From Comamonadaceae bacterium (GTDB lineage Bacteria; Pseudomonadota; Gammaproteobacteria; Burkholderiales; Burkholderiaceae), in NCBI GenBank assembly GCA_947484245.1, contig CANKOT010000095.1:1-8152 (forward strand): 8,152 bases of DNA, written 5' to 3'. The notes under the pieces were generated by a model that did no database searches, was not told where the DNA came from, and was given only the letters and a program-made list of their open reading frames with translations. A program made the translations under genes and the position numbers. Of the stretch, positions 1 to 5,371 are shown in pieces. Position 1 is the first letter of the stretch; each line of letters opens with the position of its first letter.

Positions 1-4
1 CCAT
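1..4 (-). CDS. Start codon of a TPP-riboswitch-controlled gene (5' end only)
   Basis: Only the ATG (minus strand, positions 4 to 2) and one further base are inside the window. The start is supported by a Shine-Dalgarno AAGGA at minus 16..12, seven bases upstream, and by the TPP riboswitch that ends about 85 bases before it. Genes placed behind such riboswitches make, salvage or import thiamine; thiC is the commonest in Betaproteobacteria, but the product cannot be read here. No symbol is given because no coding sequence is visible. Confidence 0.55.
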
Positions 5-80
5 TGCGTTTTCCTTCAACGAAATGGCAGGTCGGCTGGATCATTCAACGAATGTTGGCAAATGAGTGTTTGCCTCGTTG
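5..80 (-). promoter_or_regulatory. Probable expression platform of the TPP riboswitch
   Basis: This is the leader between the riboswitch aptamer and the start codon. On the minus strand it contains CAACGA (80..75), then a hairpin GGCAAA (74..69) / TTTGCC (62..57) with a six-base loop. Two copies of TTCGTTGAA follow (52..44 and 23..15). Both copies can pair with CAACGA, and the second runs directly into the Shine-Dalgarno AAGGA (16..12). The first copy also forms its own small hairpin, CATTC-GTT-GAATG. I see no U-tract terminator, so control of translation initiation by sequestering the ribosome site is the better guess. The pairing scheme is inferred by eye, not folded. Confidence 0.4.
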
Positions 81-88
81 TTTAGACA

Positions 89-172
89 AGCTTCCCTGCG
101 CGAGGATTACCTCAATCAGGTTCAAAGGGACTTTCTCAGTCTTAGCTTTACAGCTAAAACACCCCTAGCGGA
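89..172 (-). ncRNA. TPP (thiamine pyrophosphate) riboswitch, THI element
   Basis: Read on the minus strand, all landmark pieces of the THI-box aptamer occur in the right order. They are AGGGGTG (near 166..160), a P3 hairpin TTAGCT-GTAA-AGCTAA, the CTGAGAAA pyrimidine-sensing loop (near 140..133), GAACCTGAT (near 122..114), a P5 hairpin GAGG-TAAT-CCTC, and GCAGGGAAG (near 99..91). The core is essentially canonical, so ligand binding is expected. It would make expression of the gene starting at minus 4 fall when thiamine pyrophosphate is plentiful. It lies about 55 bases after the end of the ferredoxin-NADP reductase gene. No convincing promoter is seen in that gap, so either a nonstandard promoter or read-through from the upstream operon is possible. 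Confidence 0.93.
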
Positions 173-225
173 TGTGGCTACAAACTGGCGTCAGCAGTGT
201 CGTTTGCAATCACGGGTTGATTCTA

Positions 226-1251
226 TTACACACCCAAGAGCTTGTGAAGGTGGGTAGAAGTTGTGGTGTATTGAAGTAGGGTTTTTTGGTCGGGGCGCAG
301 CAGGGCAGATGCGCCAAAAGCGGCCAAGGTCGCTTCGTGAAATCCACACAAAATGAGTTTCTTTTTGCCGGGGTAGGTGTTGATGTCGCCCACCGCAAAG
401 ATGCCGTGCGCTTGTGTGGCATAGGTCTCGGTGTTAACAGTCAATTGCTTTCGTTCCATGGCCAAGCCCCAATCGCTGATAGGGCCGAGCTTGGGTGAGA
501 TACCTAGGCACAAGAGCATTGAATCTGCCGGTAAAACTTCTGTATCGCCATTCGCGTTGAGAATTTCTAAGCCCGTGAGTTGGCCGTGCGTTTGTATCAA
601 GGCAGTAGGCTGCCCGGCCACAAAACGCATTGTCTTGTCAGCGCAAGCTTGGCGCATTTGCTCAATTGCCTGAGGGTCGGCTTGAAACTGATCGCGCCTG
701 TGAAGCAATGTCACACTTGCGGCGGCATTGACCCCCATGCGCCACCGCGCGCAAGCTTCCAGCGCGGCATCGTTGTCGCCCAGTATCACGAGGTGTTTGC
801 CTTTGAAGCTTGTCTCGGTAGCCGCTGCATGAAAGATGTGCTTGCCCAACAGAGTTTCAAAACCCGCCAAGCTCAGTGTGCGCTTGACGAATGCACCCAC
901 ACCTGCCGCAATAAAAACAGTTGCTGCTTTGAATTGCGTGCCTTTGTCGGTTTGCACTTGCCACTGGCCGTCTTCTGTGGCTTTGAGTTCACTGACCAAT
1001 TCTTGAAGATGAAACTGTGGTGAAAAGGGTTTAACTTGCTTTTGCAGTTGGTCAATCAGTTCTTGACCGGTGCAAAGCGGAATGCCAGGAATGTCGTAAA
1101 TGGGTTTGTCGGCGTAAAGCTCGGCACATTGGCCGCCCACTTGCGGCAAAGCATCCACCACGTGGCAGCGAATGTCTTGAAGCCCTAGTTGAAACGCTTG
1201 GAACAGCCCCACGGGGCCTGCACCAATGATCAAGGCTTCTGTTTGAATCAA
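226..1251 (-). CDS. Ferredoxin-NADP reductase, thioredoxin-reductase-like type
   Basis: This FAD enzyme moves electrons between NADPH and ferredoxin in the cytoplasm. The protein is 341 residues, the usual family length. It shows an N-terminal Rossmann FAD motif GAGPVG (residues 10-15), GGQC (39-42) followed by [13 protein letters not shown], a second nucleotide-binding fold around 154-167, and the C-terminal FAD motif [15 protein letters not shown] (about 285-299). There is no redox-active CxxC in the second domain, which separates it from thioredoxin reductase. The chosen start is TTG at 1251, overlapping the fdxA stop as TTGA. The in-frame ATG at 1338 would add 29 residues that merely read the fdxA 3' end in another frame. 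Ribosome binding is weak (GAGCGAG), so translation is probably coupled to fdxA. The second Rossmann motif reads GDNDAA where GGGDSA is common. The neighbouring ferredoxin is its likely partner. Confidence 0.88.
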   Translation of the reverse strand: MIQTEALIIGAGPVGLFQAFQLGLQDIRCHVVDALPQVGGQCAELYADKPIYDIPGIPLCTGQELIDQLQKQVKPFSPQFHLQELVSELKATEDGQWQVQTDKGTQFKAATVFIAAGVGAFVKRTLSLAGFETLLGKHIFHAAATETSFKGKHLVILGDNDAALEACARWRMGVNAAASVTLLHRRDQFQADPQAIEQMRQACADKTMRFVAGQPTALIQTHGQLTGLEILNANGDTEVLPADSMLLCLGISPKLGPISDWGLAMERKQLTVNTETYATQAHGIFAVGDINTYPGKKKLILCGFHEATLAAFGASALLRPDQKTLLQYTTTSTHLHKLLGV

Positions 1252-1577
1252 CGGATCAACTCGCTCAGTTTGCCTGTCTTGTCTTTCCAGTCGTCCGCAT
1301 CGGGCATGGGAATTTTGCGTTTGGTTATGCTTTTCCATGTAGGCAACAAGGCCAGTTCGGCATTGAGCTTGGTCATGTGAACTTGGTCAGCTGGCAGGTC
1401 TTCTTCTGCATAAATGGCATTGACGGGGCATTCTGGAATACACACAGCGCAATCGATGCACTCGTCGGGGTCAATGGTGAGAAAGTTAGGGCCTTCACGG
1501 AAGCAGTCTACAGGGCAGACATCCACACAGTCGGTGTATTTGCAGCGGATACAGGATTCAGAAACAACGTGGGTCAT
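1248..1577 (-). CDS. fdxA: 7Fe ferredoxin with one [3Fe-4S] and one [4Fe-4S] cluster
   Basis: This is a 109-residue low-potential electron carrier. Its cysteine spacing matches Azotobacter ferredoxin I with a one-residue offset. C9, C17 and C50 fit the [3Fe-4S] ligands; C21, C40, C43 and C46 fit the [4Fe-4S] ligands; C12 and C25 correspond to the known non-ligand cysteines. The helical C-terminal extension typical of the FdxA family (about residues 60-109) is present. The N-terminus [17 protein letters not shown] is family-typical, so the start at 1577 is secure although no clear Shine-Dalgarno precedes it. It overlaps the following reductase gene by three bases. It lies downstream of cysI and DUF934, with only a cysN-like remnant in between. 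I infer that it takes electrons from the adjacent reductase and could supply sulfite reductase; other clients are possible. Confidence 0.95.
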   Translation of the reverse strand: MTHVVSESCIRCKYTDCVDVCPVDCFREGPNFLTIDPDECIDCAVCIPECPVNAIYAEEDLPADQVHMTKLNAELALLPTWKSITKRKIPMPDADDWKDKTGKLSELIR

Positions 1578-1595
1578 GACAGTTTGAATAGGCTA

Positions 1596-1627
1596 GGGCG
1601 TTAAAGGACGTCATGGGGATGACGCCC
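1596..1627. promoter_or_regulatory. Dyad in the fdxA leader
   Basis: A perfect six-base inverted repeat CGTCAT-GGGG-ATGACG (1609-1614 / 1619-1624) lies 32 to 47 bases upstream of the fdxA start codon. A wider imperfect pairing, GGGCGT (1596-1601) with ACGCCC (1622-1627), shares some of the same bases and is an alternative fold. It may be an operator for a dimeric regulator or an RNA hairpin in the leader. I do not recognise it as a known box. Confidence 0.3.
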
Positions 1628-1637
1628 GAAAATTGGC

Positions 1638-1668
1638 ATTTTAAGGCACTTAAAGAGGACTGTCTCAA
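1638..1668 (-). promoter_or_regulatory. Weak candidate promoter for fdxA and the reductase gene
   Basis: On the minus strand TTGAGA (1668..1663) and TAAAAT (1643..1638) resemble sigma-70 boxes, but the spacer is 19 bases, longer than ideal. The -35-like box overlaps the stop codon of the cysN-like remnant. If real, it would let fdxA be expressed apart from cysI. Transcription from the cysI promoter could also continue into fdxA, since no terminator was seen between them. Confidence 0.25.
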
Positions 1669-1799
1669 TTCACCAACACTGCGCCTGAGGTCTTATGGCT
1701 GGCCGTATCGACCAAAATCATGGCGCCCAACACGCGGGATTTGGCAAAAGGCAAGGCAATCAGGGGCTCTTGGAAGGCCAAAGTCAAGCGAGATCCTTG
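1665..1799 (-). pseudogene. cysN: Remnant of the C-terminus of CysN (sulfate adenylyltransferase subunit 1)
   Basis: A 44-codon open stretch ends at a TGA (1667..1665) and starts inside the last codons of the DUF934 gene in another frame. Its residues resemble the last beta-barrel strands of CysN: RLTLAFQEPL, then FAKSR, GAMILVDTASHKT and SGAVLVN. The pattern L-x-F-x-x-P-L ... R-x-x-G-A-x-I-x-x-D-x-x-S/T-x-x-T-x-x-A matches what I recall of CysN ends. There is no start codon or GTPase domain, and no room for cysH or cysD before it. The placement fits the common order cysI-DUF934-cysH-cysD-cysN after an internal deletion. Identity is inferred from memory of the family; a chance open frame is the alternative. 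Confidence 0.6.
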
Positions 1800-2185
1800 G
1801 CAAACAAAGGCTGTGTGTCTAAAGCAGAGCCTTGGTAGAACGCAGGAAAGCGCTCAAACTGTCTTTGGGCAGCGCTAGCATCCAGCCCTTCACGCAACAC
1901 AGCGACATCAAATCCTGTGCGCGCCATGGCCACCAATTGATCAATGAGGACATCGCCAGTGGCGCGAATTTCACCTTTGAAACCCAAGCGGCGACGCAAC
2001 AAGAAAGCTTGACTGTATGCGCGGCCATCGGTGAACTTGGGGAAGTGCAAATCGATGCGCTTGACGCCTTCAAGCGACACTGCGCGCGGATCAGCATCAT
2101 TGGCCATGCCGATGGTGCTGGTGTCTGCAACGTATGAGTGATCCTTGAAAGACAAAATTTGCATAACATTCATTCCGTGTTTCAT
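1784..2185 (-). CDS. DUF934 family protein, sulfite reductase accessory
   Basis: This 133-residue soluble protein belongs to the DUF934 family (PF06073), which is repeatedly encoded next to cysI in Proteobacteria. Its biochemical role is not established; a link to sulfite reduction is inferred from context. Family hallmarks are FPKFTDGRAYSQA (residues 48-60), LRRRLGF (63-69), GEIRATGDVLIDQ (71-83) and RTGFDVAVLR (89-98). The start codon overlaps the cysI stop as ATGA, a layout typical of translational coupling. Internal ATG codons at residues 5 and 8 are possible alternative starts. The C-terminus (FPAFYQGSALDTQPLFA) looks close to complete, but the last few codons coincide with the apparent deletion joint to the cysN-like remnant, so its final residues may be new. 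Confidence 0.85.
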   Translation of the reverse strand: MKHGMNVMQILSFKDHSYVADTSTIGMANDADPRAVSLEGVKRIDLHFPKFTDGRAYSQAFLLRRRLGFKGEIRATGDVLIDQLVAMARTGFDVAVLREGLDASAAQRQFERFPAFYQGSALDTQPLFAKDLA

Positions 2186-3957
2186 GCGAGCGCAGGTTCA
2201 GTGTGACGCGCTGCATTGGCTTCAATCTTGAAGGGGTCTTGCCCAACACGGCGCAAGGTCTCGATAAAGTATTCGGCACGACCGTTGCCGGTAGGCGCGC
2301 GCAGTTCAAGGTACGTGTTGATCACGGCCTCAATCACTTCCGGCACTTCAGCGGCTGAGAATGAAGGACCTACCACTTTGCCCGGACCTGCCGTGCCAGA
2401 CAACGCAGAACCATCGGAGCCACCCAAGGTCACTTGGTACCACTCTTTGCCGTCTTTGTCGACGCCCAAGATGCCAATGTGGCCGCTGTGGTGATGGCCG
2501 CAGGAGTTGATGCAGCCGCTGATGTGCAAGTCGATGGGTCCCAAATCGTCTAGCTCATCAATGTCTTGATAACGCTCTGAAATTGCAGCCGCAACGGAAA
2601 TGGCGCGTGCATTGGCTAAGGCGCAGTAGTCACCGCCAGGGCAGGCAATCATGTCGTTCAATAAACCAATATTAGGGCTTGCCAAGCCCAATGCTTTGGC
2701 GTCTTGCCAAAGGTCAAAAAGTTGGGTTTCAGGGACCCACGGCAGCACCAAGTTTTGTGAATGAGTCACGCGTGCTTCGCCCCGAGAGTACTTTGCCACC
2801 AATTGCGCAGAGGCCTCTAATTGTTCTGCTGTGACATCGCCAGGTGCCAAGCCCAAACGTTTGAACGACAAAGTAACTGCACGCAACTTCGGATTTTTGT
2901 GCGCAACAACGTTTTGATGCAACCAGCGTTGGAATCCTGGGTCTTGTAGGTTGCTGTGAGCAGATACTGACGCATTGGCGGGAGCTTTGGGTTCAACAAA
3001 GCAAGCTGCGACACGATTGAACTCTGCCTGCGAAATGGTGTGAGGGCCACCATCTTTGTTGACCACATCGTCAAATTCAGCTTCCACTTCGTCGATGTAA
3101 CGTTGGCCTTCAGCTTTCACCAAAATTTTGATACGCGCTTTGTACAAGTTGTCGCGCCTGCCCCAACGGTTGTACACGCGCACCACGGCTTCGAGGTAGT
3201 TCATGATGTGTTGCCAAGGCAAGAACTCGCGCACCAAGGTGCCAATGATGGGGGTACGGCCCATGCCGCCGCCCACCCATACCTTGAAGCCAACTTCGCC
3301 AGCAGCATTTTTCAAAAGCTGTAAGCCGACATCGTGCCAACCAATGGCCGCCCGGTCCTCTCTAGCGCCGGTGATGGCAATTTTGAATTTGCGTGGCAAG
3401 AATGCAAACTCAGGGTGCAAGGTACTCCACTGGCGCAAAATTTCTGCGTAGGGCCTAGGGTCGACCACCTCGTCTACGGCCACACCGGCCAATTCGTCGG
3501 TGGTGATGTTGCGGATGCAGTTGCCGCTGGTTTGAATGCCGTGCATGTCCACTGTGGCCAAAAGGTCCATCACGTCGGCCGACTTGCTCAATGGAATCCA
3601 GTTGAATTGAACGTTTTGGCGAGTTGTGAAATGGCCGTAGCCTTTGATCAGCCTGGGTGATTTGCCGGGCAGCAAGTCTTGTTGAGCTTGGGCTTTGGCA
3701 AACAATTTATCTTCGGGTTGGTCGTAGTCTTTGGCAATGGTGGCCAGCACACTCAATTGCTTGGCAGAAATTTCGCCATAAGGAACAGCCACGCGCAGCA
3801 TGGGTGCGTAGCGCTGAACGTACCAGCCGTTTTGAAGGCGAAGCGGACGAAATTCTTCATCTGACAATTGACCCTTTTGCCAACGCTCCAATTGGTCTCG
3901 GTGCTGCTCTGCTCGCAGTTTGACAAACTGTCGGTCGAAATCTGTGTATTGGTACAT
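2182..3957 (-). CDS. cysI: Sulfite reductase hemoprotein (siroheme, [4Fe-4S])
   Basis: This enzyme catalyses the six-electron reduction of sulfite to sulfide for cysteine synthesis in the cytoplasm. It has 591 residues, with the duplicated ferredoxin-like plus catalytic arrangement of the nitrite/sulfite reductase family. The first half includes LRLQNGWYVQRYAPMLRVAVPYG (about 39-61), a ferredoxin-like half-domain, and the siroheme-side stretches TTRQNVQFNW and SGNCIRNIT. The cluster/siroheme cysteines are C439, C445 (CPGGDYC), C482 and C486 (CINSC). The start is the only one giving the family-typical MYQYTDFDRQF N-terminus; there is no Shine-Dalgarno before it. No cysJ flavoprotein gene is in the window, so reduction by ferredoxin, supplied by fdxA and its reductase downstream, is plausible. 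A nitrite reductase role is less likely given the DUF934 partner. Confidence 0.93.
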   Translation of the reverse strand: MYQYTDFDRQFVKLRAEQHRDQLERWQKGQLSDEEFRPLRLQNGWYVQRYAPMLRVAVPYGEISAKQLSVLATIAKDYDQPEDKLFAKAQAQQDLLPGKSPRLIKGYGHFTTRQNVQFNWIPLSKSADVMDLLATVDMHGIQTSGNCIRNITTDELAGVAVDEVVDPRPYAEILRQWSTLHPEFAFLPRKFKIAITGAREDRAAIGWHDVGLQLLKNAAGEVGFKVWVGGGMGRTPIIGTLVREFLPWQHIMNYLEAVVRVYNRWGRRDNLYKARIKILVKAEGQRYIDEVEAEFDDVVNKDGGPHTISQAEFNRVAACFVEPKAPANASVSAHSNLQDPGFQRWLHQNVVAHKNPKLRAVTLSFKRLGLAPGDVTAEQLEASAQLVAKYSRGEARVTHSQNLVLPWVPETQLFDLWQDAKALGLASPNIGLLNDMIACPGGDYCALANARAISVAAAISERYQDIDELDDLGPIDLHISGCINSCGHHHSGHIGILGVDKDGKEWYQVTLGGSDGSALSGTAGPGKVVGPSFSAAEVPEVIEAVINTYLELRAPTGNGRAEYFIETLRRVGQDPFKIEANAARHTEPALA

Positions 3958-4160
3958 GGGGGTTGAAAATCAGTGAAGGAGACGGCCAAGGCCGACCAAG
4001 TGTTGAACTTTACGGGCTCTTTATGTCATTTCAAACTACATAATCGTTTTACATATATGCTTTTTGATCATAAGAAACAAGCCGGCCTCATCAAGGAAAA
4101 TGTCTCCAAAGTGACTGGGATATGGCTTGCTGATACAGTTTCACTTTTGAGGAGTTTGAA
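3958..4160. promoter_or_regulatory. Divergent promoter region of cysI and the substrate-binding protein gene
   Basis: This 203-base gene-free stretch is AT-rich around 4020-4080, unlike its surroundings. For cysI (minus) a fair candidate is TTGTTT (4080..4075), a 17-base spacer, then TATATG (4057..4052), giving a leader near 90 bases. For the plus gene a weaker candidate is TTTACA (4048-4053), a 17-base spacer, then TAAGAA (4071-4076). The two candidates overlap almost completely and include short palindromes CATATATG (4052-4059) and TGATCA (4065-4070). A CysB-type LysR regulator would be expected for cysI, and ATAA/TTAT-like pieces are present, but I cannot define its site. The plus gene has a strong Shine-Dalgarno GAGGAG at 4149-4154. 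Confidence 0.5.
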
Positions 4161-5369
4161 ATGAAGTCTTGGCTATTGGGTGTTTTTGCTGTGGCATTGG
4201 GATCCACATGGGCGTTGTCTGTGCAAGCGCAGACCCCCATTCGAATCGGTGAAATAAACAGTTATTCGGCCATTCCTCAATTCACACAACCCTACAAGCA
4301 AGGCTGGCAATTGGCGGTGGAGGAAATCAATGCCGCCGGTGGATTGTTGGGTCGCAAGGTTGAAGTGATTGCGCGAGATGACGCCGGTAAGCCCGAAGAC
4401 GCATTGCGCCATGCCATTGAGTTGACCAGCCAAGAAAAGGTAGATGTGTTGGCAGGTGGTTTCTTGTCCAACGTGGGCTTGGCCCTGGCCGATCATGCAT
4501 TGCGAACCAAGCGCCTGTTTATAGCCAGCGAACCTCTCACAGATGCCATCGTTTGGGACAAAGGCAACCGATACACCTTCAGATTGCGCGCCAACACCTA
4601 CATGCAAGCCGCCATGTTGGTTGAAGAAGCGGCCAAATTGCCCGCCAAACGCTGGGCTACTTTGGCTCCCAATTATGAATATGGCCAAAGTGCTGTTGCC
4701 AGTTTCAAAGAACTGCTGAAGGCCAAAAGACCCGACGTGGAGTTTGTGGGTGAGCAGTGGCCCGCACTTGGAAAAATTGATGCAGGTAGTAGCTTGAGCG
4801 CACTCATGCAGAGCAAGCCCGATGCCATTTTCAATGTGACCTTTGGCGCTGACTTGGCCAAGCTGGTACGTGAAGGCAATCAGCGCGGCATTTTCCCCAA
4901 AGTACCCGTGGTGTCGATGTTGTCTGGTGAACCCGAATATTTAGAGGTGTTGAAGGATGAAACGCCCAAGGGTTGGATCGTGACGGGCTACCCTTGGGAT
5001 CAAATTGACACCAAGGAGCATGGCTCTTTTGCTGCCAACTACTACAAGAAATTCAAAGAGAACCCCAAGCTCGGTTCGGTGGTGGGCTATGCCACCATGC
5101 AAGCTATTTTTGCGGGCATCAAAAAAGCGGGAAGCACTGACAATGAAAAATTGATCGTGGCCATGCGCGGTCTGAAATTCAACACACCCTTTGGTCCTGC
5201 CGAGTTCCGAGCCATCGATCAGCAGTCCACCATGGGCGCTTATGTGGGCAAGTTGGATGTGCGTGGCAATCAGGGCACCATGACGCAGTGGCGTTATGCA
5301 GATGGTAAAAATTATCAGCCAACCGATGCTTATGTCAAAGCTCGACGCCCTGCAGCAGCCCAACAATAA
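4161..5369 (+). CDS. ABC transporter periplasmic substrate-binding protein, branched-chain amino acid/amide type
   Basis: This 402-residue protein is a LivK-like periplasmic binding protein (Peripla_BP_6) that captures a small solute for an ABC importer. A Sec signal peptide is clear: K2, a hydrophobic core at about 4-19, and a likely cut after VQA (residue 23). There is no cysteine and hence no lipobox, so it should be soluble in the periplasm. The mature N-terminus IRIGEINSYSAIPQFTQPYKQGWQLAVEEINAAGGLLGRKVEVIARDDAGKPEDA carries the family pattern, followed by a second lobe with YEYGQSAVASFKE. The start at 4161 has GAGGAG six bases upstream. No livH, livM, livG or livF genes flank it, so it is an orphan here and its partner transporter must be elsewhere. 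The ligand cannot be read. Sharing a promoter region with cysI makes a sulfur-containing ligand conceivable but unproven. Confidence 0.9.
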   Translation: MKSWLLGVFAVALGSTWALSVQAQTPIRIGEINSYSAIPQFTQPYKQGWQLAVEEINAAGGLLGRKVEVIARDDAGKPEDALRHAIELTSQEKVDVLAGGFLSNVGLALADHALRTKRLFIASEPLTDAIVWDKGNRYTFRLRANTYMQAAMLVEEAAKLPAKRWATLAPNYEYGQSAVASFKELLKAKRPDVEFVGEQWPALGKIDAGSSLSALMQSKPDAIFNVTFGADLAKLVREGNQRGIFPKVPVVSMLSGEPEYLEVLKDETPKGWIVTGYPWDQIDTKEHGSFAANYYKKFKENPKLGSVVGYATMQAIFAGIKKAGSTDNEKLIVAMRGLKFNTPFGPAEFRAIDQQSTMGAYVGKLDVRGNQGTMTQWRYADGKNYQPTDAYVKARRPAAAQQ

Positions 5370-5371
5370 GA

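Noticed and set aside
3..65. Short plus-strand open frame with a HAMP-like FNEMAGRL string that could be the end of an upstream gene
   Set aside because: The same bases on the minus strand form the leader and ribosome site of the riboswitch-controlled gene, which explains them better; 20 residues ending there do not make a domain end.
66..257. Plus-strand frame of 63 codons
   Set aside because: It lies antisense across the TPP riboswitch and into the reductase gene; no ribosome site and no recognisable protein character.
580..1023. Plus-strand frame of 147 codons opposite the ferredoxin-NADP reductase gene
   Set aside because: A shadow of a strongly conserved minus-strand gene; cysteine-rich, without a domain pattern or ribosome site.
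1252..1338. ATG at 1338 as the start of the ferredoxin-NADP reductase
   Set aside because: The added 29 residues are the fdxA 3' end read in another frame and have no reductase-like character; the TTG at 1251 gives the family-typical N-terminus and length.
4173..4688. Minus-strand frame of 171 codons inside the binding-protein gene
   Set aside because: Antisense shadow of a gene with a clear signal peptide and family pattern.
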